The notes under the pieces are model-generated. The model did no database searches. It had not been told where the DNA came from and worked only from the letters and a program-made list of their open reading frames with translations. The translations under genes and the position numbers were made by a program. Source: Papilionanthe hookeriana x Papilionanthe teres (lineage: Eukaryota; Streptophyta; Magnoliopsida; Asparagales; Orchidaceae). From it: a DNA stretch of 64,000 nt. Below are positions 1 to 10,911 of the stretch, piece by piece; position 1 is the first letter of the stretch, and each line of letters starts with the position of its first letter. The DNA lies in the NCBI GenBank assembly GCA_022702705.1, contig CM040428.1, forward strand, positions 52,299,198 through 52,363,197, read 5' to 3'.

Positions 1-239
1 ATCTATCAAATCCAAATAAGTAACTCAAGACATAATAACAATCTAAAATGCTCAATCGCTTCCACTTCTACCGATTTTCCATCTCCCACATAAATGCATC
101 TTTCAAGCATCATTCGGTTTTAGGTAACTGAGCAACCTCGCATCGAAACACTTATGTTAAGAAGTAAGCACTCGCAGTCTAACCACCTAGTGTTTCTAGG
201 TATCGAAGCCAAATTTACCTCGCAACGTACCAAAGTTAG

Positions 240-1050
240 AAATGTACCTTTCTTTACACGCCAAGCATGATATTTCGTACATTCCTTCTTCCGATGTCCT
301 TCTTTGTCAGCAAAAGAAACAACCGATATTTTCTCGAATTTCGAGCTTTATTTTGTTTCTTTTGAGCAGGACCCTTACTTTTATCACTTTCATTCTTTCT
401 TTTAGAGCCCCTTTCCTTAGAGGTGTTTACCGGATGAGCACTTTCGCCTTTTCCGTTTCCAACCTTTCTCCCTCTCGCACACAATGAGAAATAAGCTCAT
501 TAAGAGTCCATTTCTCCTTTCAGCATATTATAGTCGACCGTAATCGCCAACCGCGGAGGAAGAGAAATAAGAACTAAATGCACGAGTAAGTCATCCGTCA
601 ACTCGAGATTTAGTTTCTTTAATTTTCAAGCAATATTAGACATCTCCATGATGTACTCCCTTATATTTTCCTCGCTTCCGAACTTCATCGAAATCAGCTT
701 TAAAAGAATACTGGCTACATTTTATCGCTCTTTCCAAAGCGTTTCTCAATTTCAGCAAAGTAAATCGCAGCATCGACGATCTCGCAGAACACCGCACCTC
801 TAAAGTGCCTCGTGCATGCCGCGCTTTATGATCATTAGACTCAAGCGATTAGAACGGTCCCACTTCTCAAAGTTTCTCCTATCCTCGGAGGAACTCGCAT
901 CCGTAAGAGGAGCGGGCTTTTCTATTTTTAATGCTGTGATCTAGATCCATGCAAACAAGAACAACGAGAACGTTCTTTTCCAATCCTTAAAACTATCACC
1001 CTTAAGGATCGGAACCGAATCGAGATTAGCAGATACATTAAGCAACAACC
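240..1050 (-). pseudogene. Ty1/copia gag remnant
   Basis: Read on the minus strand, this stretch gives pieces of a plant copia gag polyprotein. From high to low coordinate they are an N-terminal block (VPILKG..FKDWKR type, about 1045-960), the helical UBN2-like gag region (about 860-540, with SMKFGSEENI and LISLPPR-like segments), and a basic linker followed by a CCHC knuckle (about 300-250). The frames are broken by stops and shifts, so it cannot make a full gag. Pol would lie to the left, outside the window. It belongs to the same element as the leader, PBS and LTR at 1050-2751. Confidence 0.75.
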
Positions 1051-2256
1051 GAAAAACGAACAAAAGATTTAATTAATAAAATGTTTAAATTCAATTAATG
1101 AGTAAATCCCATCTCAAGACACCTAATGCAACATTAATATCAAGTTTTTGGACAAGAATATTAATCATGCTAATGCAGAATCTCGTTAGAACGATCAAAC
1201 ATTAACAATAACGTATATCGTAATAAATCTATCTTCGGATCGATTTATTACTTATATATAATTCCTTATAATCGTTACACGTTTACTATCACAAGTACGT
1301 ATGCTATGCTGCCAAGCATTAATTTTCCTTTCGGCTAATTAATACTCGCATGAACCTACATACACACAACATCCATCATTCGTCAGCGAACTATCTACAC
1401 ATGAGAGGTCACTTTGGCAACATCATGCTTCAATAAGCTTCATTAAAATGATTTACAATTTTAAAATACCATTTATTCGAATTTAATTTAAACTTTAATT
1501 TAATTTTATAAAATCTTATATTTATAAATAATAATGCTAATTTATAAGCTCATAAAGTTCTACGATTTACAAAACAATATTATCGATTTTATAAAATTAA
1601 TCAATCCTAAACTTTACAATTAATTTACTCATTTTAAAATGAGTAAATTAATTAACTTATTTATTTAATCTACTCATTAAATTTAAATGACTCATTTTAT
1701 TTTCCAAATTAAAATGAGTTAATTAATTAATTAATTAATGAGTAAATTAAAATTTAAATTAAAAAAAATAAAATAAAATCAACAAAAATCAATTTAAAAC
1801 AAAATAAAATAAAATAAAATTGATTTTATTTTATTTTATTTTATTTTAATTTTCTGATTTTTTTTTTCTCCGCGGACCGGGTCCGCGAACCGGTTCCGTG
1901 GACCATTCCGCGGACCCGCGAAAAGTTCCGCGAAACTGTTCGCGGTCCGCGAAACTGTTCGCGGTCCGCGAAACTGAGGCGCCGCCCGGCGCCGCCTCCG
2001 GCGCTGGCTCCGGCGCCCCGTCCGCCGGCGCCGATTTCGGCGCCATTTCCGCGGCGCTCCTTTCGACGCTCGTCTTGATTTTCGCCGGATTTTGCCGCTG
2101 CCGGAGGACGCGCCACCGCACCCACCGACGTCGCAGCCCCGCCGCGGCATTCCTTTCTCCGTAGCCCCGCCGCCGCAACCTTTCGCGGGCGAATCCTTCG
2201 CGGGTAAAGGCGATCGAAAGTGATAAAAAACACGAACAACAAGAACGCGAACGGAG
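1051..2256 (-). mobile_element. copia element untranslated leader with extreme base composition
   Basis: This is the spacer between the primer-binding site and gag of the minus-strand copia element. It has two contrasting halves: about 1440-1850 is almost pure A+T with long palindromes and AAAAT-type repeats, while about 1861-2250 is very GC-rich with repeated CCGCGAAACTGTTCGCGGT-like units. The long open frames in the GC-rich half occur in several overlapping frames and are compositional artefacts, not genes. Confidence 0.6.
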
Positions 2257-2269
2257 GCTCCGATACCAA
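2257..2269 (-). other. Primer-binding site of copia element
   Basis: On the minus strand the bases next to the LTR read TGGTATCGGAGCC. This differs by one base from the usual plant copia site complementary to initiator-methionine tRNA (TGGTATCAGAGCC). It fixes the orientation: 5' LTR at 2271-2751, gag to the left. Confidence 0.8.
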
Positions 2270-2270
2270 T

Positions 2271-2751
2271 CGTTAGAAATTTTCTTTAGCTTTTTTCAAA
2301 TGATTTCGATCGAATCAAAATCTCTGTGAAATCGCCACGAGAATCTTTCGTTCACGTTCAATTTAAATTAATGAAAAACCGAATCGATACACAATGCGAA
2401 GCGTACTCGAATCCATTCGATCGATCGCAAGCAATGATCTTCCAATCTGCAGATTTTCCGGAGTTTTCAGTTTCTCTCGTCGATGTAACAAGAGAATTTT
2501 TAAAAGATGCGGATCGCGACTCATTACCTCTATTTATCAGAACTAACTCATGGTTACATAAGTGATCGCTTAATTCCACTCGCCCTCATTAAATCGAATT
2601 CGCTCTTATAGTATCCACACTTATAATTTCACGACAAATGCGTCTAAAGCCATAAACTTTATTATTAATTGCATCACAATAATTTTGACTTATTAAATAA
2701 CGACCCAACACATTTATTAATTACATCAGTAATCCCATAATTAATCTAACA
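2271..2751 (-). mobile_element. Copia 5' LTR
   Basis: About 481 bp bounded by CGTTAGA at the low end and TCTAACA at the high end, that is a TGTTAGA...TCTAACA inverted terminus with one terminal base changed. The PBS is adjacent at 2257-2269. The high end abuts sequence matching the middle of the thaumatin-like gene at 16150, so the element truncates that gene copy. The second LTR and the other target-site copy are outside the window. Confidence 0.75.
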
Positions 2752-3558
2752 GCTCCATCGAGCTCTCCGGATGGTCGAGCCGCCTCTCGGGCCCGCACAA
2801 GCCGCGTTTTTACGACTCCAAACCCGGCTTCGCCTCACCGGGGACTGCGGAACAGGGGAGGTGGAATGCAATGGCAGAGGAGCTGCTCCGCCGGTGACTC
2901 TAGCAGAGTTCACCCTTGGCGACGAGAAGGATTTCTACGACGTGAGTTTGGTGGACGGATATAATCTTCCCATGGTGATTGAGGGGGTAGAGGGGCATCG
3001 TGCGGCGACGGGATGTGCGGCGGATGTGAACGAGAGGTGTCCGCCGGAGTTAATGGTGGGGGAGGCGGCAGCATGTAGGAGTGCGTGCGAGGCGTTTGGT
3101 GGGGAGGAGTTTTGCTGCAGCGGGGAGTTTGCATCGCCGGCGAAGTGCAAGCCGACGGCGTACTCAGAAGTATTTAAGGATGCGTGTCCGGATTCGTACA
3201 GTTATGCTAATGATCGACGCTAGTTCGATTTTCACCTGCGCCGGCGCCGGCGAGTATGCTGTTATTTTCTGCCCGGAGGGGAATCCAAGGTGCTTTATAG
3301 CTATATTATTTTATGCTCTGCTTTCAGCAAATTGCTGGCTTGGTGTTTAGTGTTAGGTTTTTGGGTCGTGAGAAGTCGGCGTCAACTGATCCATTGACTT
3401 CTCCGAGAAATTTGGAACCTTGGCTGGCCAACCTCGTCAACGATTCGGCGGCGGAGAAGAGTTGTCATGTTTTCTCTCATCTCCTTTATTTTCTTCTTCT
3501 GCTCTTCTTCATATTTGTTTCTCTTGAAGGTGGGGTTGTAGGAATGGCGCATAAATAA
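2752..3558 (+). pseudogene. Truncated, frameshifted thaumatin-like protein gene
   Basis: This is a near-identical but broken copy of the gene at 15882-16944. It begins inside what is exon 2 of the intact copy, immediately after the copia LTR, so the signal peptide and the first third of the domain are gone. Compared with the intact copy I see an inserted C near 2787, a lost T in the T-run near 2809, a one-base loss near 2830 and an inserted T near 3215. A cysteine codon has become arginine (TGT to CGT, about 2999). The recognisable part covers the TGDCGTGEVEC stretch to the SYSY region, then the short intron and the hydrophobic C-terminal tail. No functional protein is expected. Confidence 0.85.
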
Positions 3559-3925
3559 ATTCGTTGGTGTTGAGAGCTACATATATTTTCAGTAAACACT
3601 AATAATAATGAGACATTTAATAATAATGCCTATCACACAATTCTCAGATTTTTCTTAAAAGAATGGTTGGAGACTATTATATTAGTTCTTACATACATAC
3701 CGTCTTACCTATGCATGAAAATATGCATTTCATTTTTTTAAAGTTAAATGATGGTATTTTCATAATATGAAAGATTTGAGCGTATAATTGTAAAAAGTAA
3801 GAAATTGGGTGAAACTATGTAAATGCCACTTTTTTAGAATGTCATGAGAAAAATCATTGCTTTAGTGAAATTACTGATCTTTGATGATGATGATGATGGT
3901 GATAGAGACGAGTTAATCTTAAAAT
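3559..3925 (+). repeat. 3' flank of segmental duplication with deleted MITE
   Basis: The sequence matches the 3' flank of the second thaumatin-like gene (16945-18005). It includes the GCGCATAAATAAATTC block, the AAT repeat (much shorter here) and a MITE derivative at about 3690-3835 that lacks parts of both arms in the same way as its partner at 17788-17915. About 640 bp present in the second copy (17146-17788) is absent here. Confidence 0.75.
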
Positions 3926-4440
3926 TTTTTTCCTTGATGCGGACCCCTCCACTCCTGTTGAGCCTGTCATGGACACCTCAGGAAGGATGTACATTGAGTA
4001 GATTGGAGATTTGAGTAAATTGTAGTAATCGAAATTATTTTTCCATTATAGTATTTAGCTAAAACTATTTCTTTTTTAATTTTTATCCATCCTAGCAGCC
4101 ATTCCATCGAATCATGGAGATCATCATGAGTGAGTACGAGAATCCGTATCTATCGGGGTTGAAGATCCCGATCGAGGTTCGAAATTTCTAGTTTCATGTG
4201 TTCCAGGTAAAATTAAATAATTTTTTATTATATTTATAATCTTAAGTTTTGTTGGTAATAACTAACATTTTTTTTGTCATTGTTTTGTAGAAAGACTTTT
4301 GGTGGCATTAACGGATGCGGAGGAACTTTGAGGGTCAAGGCCAGCACTGCTTGAAGGATATGTTCACTTCTATGCGCAAGAAGTGGGAGAGGCCTATCTG
4401 ATTAATTGAGGATGTTTGGGCTGAGTTGTCTAGAGCGTGG
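3926..4440 (+). pseudogene. Fragment of plant transposase (Ptta/En/Spm-like)
   Basis: Broken reading frames contain DTSGRMYIE, then IIMSEYENPY and KIPIEVR, then after an intron-like gap (about 4208-4290) RRNFEGQGQHCLKDMFTSMR followed by KKWERP. This order resembles the putative plant transposase family associated with CACTA-type elements. In-frame stops are present. The assignment rests on remembered family layout and is tentative. Confidence 0.4.
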
Positions 4441-4639
4441 TCCTCTCGTGTATATCAGGAAGAGGAAGACGACGCAACAAAATCGAGCCTCAGAGTTTGG
4501 GGACTTGGGTGTCTCTGTACAGACCAGAGGCTCGATTTGCCATACTAAGCACAGGAGGAGGCATTTAAGAATTATTCTTTGCATTAAACAAATTTGTCTA
4601 ACTACACCTAGAAGAAGCGCCAATTGAACACCTATTAAG

Positions 4640-5745
4640 GACATCCAGCAGAGAGAGAGAACCTTCTAGGAGATATTCTACCAGCAAATTTCCCATGCTT
4701 GCTAAAGGGGGAGAATTAGAGATTTATTTGAAGGTTCTGTTACATGAGAAGAAAGAAGAGTGGTTCAGTGTCATGGAAGATAAGACGAGATCCTCACAAG
4801 AGAACCACACTTATGAGTTGGTGAAATTGCCAAAGGGCGTGAAAGCTTTAAAGAACAGATGTGTACTCAGACTGAAGCCAGATGAGAATTAGCAAGGTTG
4901 GTTATGAAGGGATTCAATCAGACAAAAGATGTCGATTTCGATGAAATTTTCTAACCAGCGGTGAAGATGAGTTCAATTCGAGTTGTACTAGGATTAGCTT
5001 TCAGTTTGAATTTGGAGGTCGAACGACTTGATGTAAAGACAACCTTTCTTCACGACAATTTAGAGGAAGAGATTGACATCGAGTAGCCCAAAGGCTTCTC
5101 AGGCAAAGGAAAATAAGATCTTATTTGCAGATTGAGAAAAAATTTATATGGGCTTAAGCAAGCACAAGGCAGTGGTACCAAAAAATTTAATGCTTTTATG
5201 GAAACACGTGGGCACAATAAAATACCATTGTGCTTTTGTAAAAATTTTTTCTAATAGTGATCTTATGATTCTCTTTTTATATGTTGGAGATACGTTAATC
5301 ATTGGTAATTATGCGACTAAGATTGAGAAGCTAAAGAGAGAAGTCTGCAAATCTTTTGCCACGAAAGATTTGGGTTCAGCAAAGCAAATACTTGGGATGA
5401 AGATTATTCGTGACAGGAATAAGAACAAGCTATGGTTGTCTCAGGAGATGCACATAAAAAAAATTACTTGAAACATTCAATATGAGCAATGTGAAGCCAG
5501 CTTTATCTCCACTTGCAAGTCATTTTAAACTTAGCACTAAACAATGGCCTACAAGTGAGAATGAGAAGAAAGAAATGAAGAATGTGCTTTATCCATCCGT
5601 TGTGGGCAACATGATGTACGTTATAGTTTGTTTGAGACCAGATATTGCTCATGTAGTTGGCATTGTTAGTTTCTTTCAACTCCAGGAAAAAAGCATTGGG
5701 CAACAATTAAATGGATTTTCAGGTACATTTTTTTGTTGTGTGAGT
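4640..5745 (+). pseudogene. Ty1/copia reverse transcriptase remnant
   Basis: Pieces of a copia RVT_2 domain appear in order: EEWFSVMEDK, YELVKLPKG, LKNRCVLRLK, then in another frame VDFDEIF, LDVKT..LHD, YGLKQA, a damaged YVDD-equivalent (YVGDTLIIG), KDLGSAKQILGMKI, and the SPLASHFKLS and MSNVKPALSP region. Many stops and several frameshifts separate them. The fragment stops near 5745 in TG-rich non-coding DNA. It is unrelated in position to the element at 1-2751, which is on the other strand. Confidence 0.85.
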
Positions 5746-6960
5746 TGTATATAGTGTTTAGTTTGGAGTTCTTTTACATTCTTATTTTTTGTGTGAGTTG
5801 TATGTGGTGTGTAGTGGGAACTCATTCCCTTTCTCTTTTTGTATTCTTGATTTTATGATGAAACGCGTAAGGAGCCAATAGTTGTTCTTTCTATTAAAAA
5901 AAAAAAACTAGTATATATATAAATGCATCAAATTAAAGTTTAGGTGTTAGATATGTAAATACAAACGAGTTGAGTTGTACGCAAGTAAATGTTCCAAAAA
6001 AATAAAAAAGTAATAAAAAATGACCGACTGAGAGGTCTTCAGTCATTTTTTCTTTAAGAGTTAGATTGATAGTTATTCCCTTAAGATAATATAAATAATA
6101 GTAGGATCAAAATAAAAAAAAATTTATGACAATATTTAAATTTAATATATATTTTATATTGTTAAAAAAATTGAAAAAAATCTAATTTGTCTTTTACATT
6201 AATGACGCTAGAGCTTAGAAAACTCTTCCTCTAAAAATTTTTTATTATAGATTGCAATGGAGGAAACGGTGGATTTGATTCTGTGAAATTTTGAAGATAA
6301 GAATATAGATATTGTATACAAAAAAAAATCAGTCTTTGTGGGCCAAAGCAGGCAAATTATCTCGAAGACAAGACTGCCGTTGGAGTGACTTGCTAACACC
6401 AACCCTATCTGCCGAAGTGCCAAGTCTCACACTAGTTGCTAAGCTGAACTGTCTGATGAACTTAGTGAACTGACTTGTCGATCTGCTCAGCCTGTTTCAT
6501 CTGACGAAATGACTAATCGAACTCACCAACCTAGCTTGCATTCTCGGCGATCCTTGGAACTATCAGAATACAAAATTGAGGACCGATGTCTGAGATGGAT
6601 ATATGCACGTTTGAAATACACGTTGCAGTCTTTTCATCAAGACACCGTGGAAAAATTTTGAATGATATGGATTGCATTTACATATTTTGTTGAACATATA
6701 TAAGAGGGAGAAAAATGGACTGAAGAGAGGATCGACTCTCAAGACCTTTTTCAAGGGATCGACTCCCAAGACCTTTTCGGGGGATCCAGCATCTTGATTG
6801 TCAAGGAACTTGTCTTACCCTCTTCTTTTCATTAGATCATCTTCTCTCCTCTAGTCATTAGATCGTCTTTTCAGTTCTGGAGAACACATCCATTCTTTTC
6901 ATGTACCTTCCTCACAAAGGTCTCACTTGAGTCATGTAAACTGGTGAAAACACGAGACCT
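5746..6960. other. Spacer without recognisable gene
   Basis: AT-rich DNA with a MITE piece at 5933-5994. A more mixed part at 6360-6800 has short imperfect repeats of GGATCGACTC..AAGACC near 6727-6785. Short open frames here show no family features. Confidence 0.5.
5933..5994 (+). mobile_element. MITE fragment (right arm)
   Basis: Contains AAAGTTTAGGTGTTAGATATG, the inner part of the right arm of the hairpin MITE family. The rest is missing. Confidence 0.6.
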
Positions 6961-6964
6961 GACA

Positions 6965-7975
6965 TACCAAAACGGTTAAACATTTATATAGTGCTCTAAA
7001 TGAACCAATACGCTCGATGAATAACTTGAACTTGATTCGATTATGACCCGATCATATTCGTTCTGATTAGTAAATAAACAAGCTTGAACAATTTTTAAAA
7101 GTTTGGAGCTTAAATGAATTGAATGTGAACATTGTCGGAACTTTTTCCATTTTTTTTCGCGAACAAACTCATTTGTGTTTGACAAGTAATTTGTTAAATA
7201 TTTGAAGTTAGGCTTGATAATAACTCATATTACATATATGATATATTATTTATATAAAATTTAATTAATTAAAAATTATTTAATTACATGTTTGATAGTA
7301 ATATATTATTATATCAATAATATATTTAGTTAATTATTAATTATATATTTATTTAATTAATAAGTGAACGATATAATTTAGAATTAGATATTTTATAGTT
7401 AAAGAAAGTTTCATAAAATATTTTTCTTGTAGAGTTTTCATAACCTTGAAAGTAATTAGTTCATTTTTTATGATCATCGCACTATAATTATCAATAATAT
7501 TTTATTAATATGATTAACTAAATAATTATCTCTATAATTTTTAGGATAAATTAAGTTATCTCACTCAATATTTTGAACTAGTGTAGCCCTATCAATAAGA
7601 ATTTTGTAGCTTATTAGTAAAGTTCAATACTTTATGGTTCATAATCCACAAATTAATACCATTAGAATTACAAAATTATTTATTAAATTTTTTATATAAA
7701 AATCCAGATTCATGTTTGAATTTTTAACTCGTTTATTAGCTCATTTAAATACTCATTCACTTGTCATAAATAAATCAAATACAAATTAAGTTCAAATATT
7801 GAGAAAATTAAACAACTGAAATTTGAACAATGTATGAAAGCTTGACACAAGCTCAAAAGTTTGACACAAGCTCAAGCGAAACATGAACAATTTATAATTA
7901 TACAAAGCCAATTCCAAACGATAATATACTCAGCTTGGCTCGGCTCGGCTCGGCTCGGTTCGATTAGAGCCCTAA
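6965..7975. repeat. AT-rich repeat with 'gctcgg' ends, hAT-MITE-like
   Basis: The block starts with ACTTGAACTTGATTCG-type words and ends in a CGGCT run (GGCTCGGCTCGGCTCGG, about 7937-7960). Elsewhere in the window, at 45000-45545, 56288-56392 and 57285-57442, similar CTCG/GGCTCG words mark what look like hAT-type MITEs. Internal duplicate GCTTGACACAAGCTCAA occurs at 7840-7880. The boundaries are uncertain. Confidence 0.35.
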
Positions 7976-8059
7976 CACACACACATATATTAATAAAAAT
8001 ATAAATAACAAAGCATTACTAGTGTGAACAATGGTCGATTATGTTTAATATGAAATATA

Positions 8060-8135
8060 TGATAGGTAATTTGATACACACACCACATAATTCTTATGTA
8101 TTTTTAAGTATAATTTTTTAAAAATACGATTTTTT
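8060..8135. mobile_element. MITE fragment (left arm)
   Basis: Contains CACCACATAATTCTTATGTAT, the outer part of the left arm of the hairpin MITE family. Confidence 0.45.
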
Positions 8136-8150
8136 ACTGTATCCTATGCA

Positions 8151-8160
8151 CGTATAAATA
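8151..8160 (+). promoter_or_regulatory. TATA box of amidase pseudogene
   Basis: TATAAATA lies about 45 bp upstream of the ATG at 8203, in the usual position for a plant core promoter. Confidence 0.5.
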
Positions 8161-8202
8161 CATTATTTCCAAGGGGGAAAAAGTCCATCCCTTGGAGCAA
8201 CA

Positions 8203-9923
8203 ATGGCTCTCCTCCTTCCCTCTTTATGCTCCTCCTTGCTCATACTGTCAGCCATCACCGGCGCCGGCGCCGCCGTATCCGTGGCCGGCACCACCAACTT
8301 AGACTACTCCGAAGCTACCATTGCAGACATTCAAGCTTATTTCAACGACGGCCGCCTCACCTCCCGACAGCTCGTCGACTACTACCTGAGCAGAATACAA
8401 TCTCTCAATCCCGACCTCCACGCCGTCATAGAGGTCAATCCCGATGCCCTCTCCGACGCCGATCGCGCAGATCTACAGCGCCGCTCCGGCGGCCGCCCCC
8501 GCGGCGCACTCCACGGCATCCCTATCCTTCTCAAGGACAGCATCGCCACCCGCGACCGGCTCAACACCACAGCCGCCTCCCTTGCCCTACTTGGCTCCGT
8601 CGTCCCCCGCGACCGGCTCAACACCACAGCCGCCTCCCTTGCCCTACTTGGCTCCGTCGTCCCCCGCGACGCCGGAGTGGTCAGCCGTCTCCGCGAAGAG
8701 AAAATCAGCTAATACAAGAGGGTAAAATAATAAAAGATAAATCTAGTACTCTATGGCTCTCATTCATGGTGTCTTGATGAAAAGAATATGACGTAGGTAT
8801 TAGGCGACGCTTTTAAAGTTGGATGGACTCGCCTCTTTGCTGGTAATAATGACTATCTTCATTAGTTGTTTCTCTGTAGGTTGGCTAGCCGCCACACGAA
8901 GAGAAAATCAGCTATTTCGATAGGTGAATTAAGTTCAGTCACTTCAGCATGTGGGCTCGGTTCAACGTACCATATTCCATACGATAATATACATGCAAGC
9001 CTACATAGTATTATTTGAGTGCATAACCACCCAAATGATTCGTGCCACATAAAAAAATACCACTATTTTAACTTATAAGTGAAATACACTTCTCTACGCA
9101 CAGGCAAGGCGGTATGCATGTAAATATTGAAGTTTTGGTGTAGATATTTAAATACATTGAAATTGCGTGTTATGCATATAAATCTTATTTTCTCCTCAAA
9201 ATCTACTAAAAAAAACTCACGATTACAGGGAAAAAGGAGCATTTTTGTTGGACAATTTGGAGATTGCGAATGCAAGCATTATAGGGGACATGTTCAAGAG
9301 TGGAGAAAAAACAGCTCTCCATGCTGAGTTTAAGCTCTCAATCAACGCCCATCTCTCAGAACTTAAAGTCTCCCCTATCAGATCCTTTGCAGATGCTATG
9401 GAGTTCAATAACAAACACAGCATTGAAGTAAATCACTTCCCATTGGTTCTATATGTTTTCCAAACTTGCTTGAATTCAACTTTAGTACTAGGCATATTTC
9501 TATAGCCAACTTTTTAAAAAAAAGTGAAATTGCATACCAAGCTATGATTCAGTTTTGGCCTAATGAATGCAGGAGAAGATACTGGAGTATGGTCAGGATG
9601 TCTTCTTGGCCGCTCAAAAGACAAACGGAGTCGGTAAAGTGGAGAAAGAGATTTTGAAGAGATTGGCAGAGTATTCTGCAAATGGATTAGAGAAGTTGAT
9701 GAAGGAGAAGAAGCTGGATGGCTTCATAACTCCGAACAGCTTAGCTGCTTCAATCCTGTCCATTGGTGGCTACCCAGGAATTGTTGTTCCTGCTGGTTAT
9801 ACAAACCATGGCGTTCCAATGGGCATCTGCTTCGGCGGATTGAAAGGTTTCTAGCCGAAGTTGATCCAGATAGCATACGCTTTCGAGCAGGCCACAAGGG
9901 TTCGGAAGGCGCCATTGATGAGG
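8203..9923 (+). pseudogene. Amidase-signature family pseudogene
   Basis: Exon 1 (8203-8712) encodes a signal peptide and the start of an amidase-signature enzyme, ending in HGIPILLKDSIAT, where the Lys of the Ser-Ser-Lys triad sits. An exact in-frame 57-bp tandem duplication (19 residues starting RDRLNTT, about 8548-8661) follows, and the frame then stops at 8712. The catalytic centre carrying both serines is absent. Two downstream exons survive with good splice sites: 9229-9427 (DNLEIANAS.., NNKHS) and 9573 onward (GQDVFLAAQ, GGYPGIVVPAGY, GICFGGLKG). An in-frame TAG at 9852-9854 replaces the usual glutamate codon, yet similarity continues to about 9923. The enzyme would have hydrolysed amide bonds; this copy cannot. 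Confidence 0.85.
9015..9185 (+). mobile_element. MITE, left arm lost, inside amidase pseudogene intron
   Basis: Shows the core (CACATAAAAAAATACCACTATTT), then the right arm (GGCGGTATGCATGTAAATATT). It lies between the surviving first and second exons. Confidence 0.65.
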
Positions 9924-10116
9924 TCGGTAGCATCATTGCTCCATTTTTAGGGTTTGAATGATTGAGCAGAGACTGTGATGATTAATGGCTTCTTATGTTT
10001 CATTTGTATTAGTAATGGAATATGTCTCAACCTGTATGAATTTTCTCTCTGTATTAGCTCGAGCCCTAATTGGGAAAAAAATATTAAAATAAAACTGAGA
10101 CACTCACGTATAAAAC

Positions 10117-10118
<2 letters not shown>

Positions 10119-10182
<64 letters not shown>
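10119..10182. repeat. (TA)n microsatellite
   Basis: About 30 TA units, directly next to the 3' end of the SINE at 10190-10395. Confidence 0.95.
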
Positions 10183-10183
<1 letters not shown>

Positions 10184-10189
10184 AATGAG

Positions 10190-10395
10190 TTTGGGGGTGA
10201 GGTCCACAACTCACCTTATTTATTGAACTTCTCCTAGATATAGGGCGACTCGGTGTGCAAATAATTCGAGTATCAACTGACTTAAGGCGACACTGTGCCA
10301 TCAAGGGATTCAAACTCGCGATCTAAGGGGACTTACGACCTTCAAAGAAGCAACTCTACCAACAGGTCACGGAACAAGCGCGCGCACACACACAA
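10190..10395 (-). mobile_element. tRNA-derived SINE
   Basis: On the minus strand an A-box-like TTGGTAGAGTTGC (10350-10362) is followed 33 bp later by a B-box-like GAGTTTGAATCCC (10305-10317), as in a tRNA-derived pol III promoter. About 110 bp of non-tRNA tail runs up to the TA repeat. A related but more decayed copy is at 17146-17290; both are preceded by a CA/GT run with CGCGC. Confidence 0.6.
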
Positions 10396-10479
10396 ATAAA
10401 TATACATATATATGTGTGTGTGTGTGTGTTTATTTGTATATACGTATAATATAAATAGCTTCCCTAGAGAATGATGTGG

Positions 10480-10560
10480 TATGAATGTGAATTTAGAAGT
10501 TTAGATGGTAGATATGTAGATGTATAAAAGTTGTGTGGTATTTATGTAAATGCCACGCAT
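10480..10560 (+). mobile_element. MITE fragment (right half)
   Basis: Contains GAAGTTTAGATGGTAGATATG and GTATTTATGTAAATGCCAC, matching the right arm of the hairpin MITE family. Confidence 0.6.
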
Positions 10561-10604
10561 ATATGGAGAAATTTGCGTCGTCACTCTAATACAATAACGC
10601 CACG

Positions 10605-10818
10605 TGTATAAAATTTAACTAAAATTGTAATTTTTTAAGGGAAATTTTTCCATATTTGGGGGGCGGAGAGTTGTTCGGTTTATCACAGACTGGGTCATAT
10701 ATCACGTGCTTGAAATTAATTAACGGAACAGAACCACAAATATGTGAGAGAAGTGCGGACATGGTGACACAAAGGGGTGGGAGCTTTAAAGGGATCACAT
10801 TTTAGACATCTATATAAG
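10605..10818 (+). promoter_or_regulatory. Putative promoter of TFIIS-domain gene
   Basis: Two CACGTG G-box cores (about 10612 and 10704) precede a TATATAAG box at 10811-10818. The probable transcription start would be near 10840. Inferred from motif spacing only. Confidence 0.5.
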
Positions 10819-10839
10819 GATAGAGCAATGGGAAGAAGC

Positions 10840-10911
10840 GGACGGTGACAAAGGTGAAAGAAATCAAAACTTGTTCGTTATTCGGCAACATTTGTTTTCT
10901 GATCGCTTTAG
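10840..10911 (+). other. Possible 5' untranslated exon
   Basis: The sequence downstream of the TATA box has no long frame and ends in GCTTTAG followed by GTACTG at 10912, a plausible donor. The matching acceptor is TTCACCAG ending at 11767, which gives an 856-bp leader intron. Confidence 0.4.

Noticed and set aside
1836..2269. Four overlapping long frames (88-142 codons) on both strands
   Set aside because: They arise from the very GC-rich leader of the copia element, in several frames at once, with Arg/Ala/Gly-rich products and no family features.
10190..10395. Possible tRNA gene on the minus strand
   Set aside because: A and B boxes are present, but no cloverleaf with paired acceptor stem can be formed and a non-tRNA tail follows; treated as a SINE.
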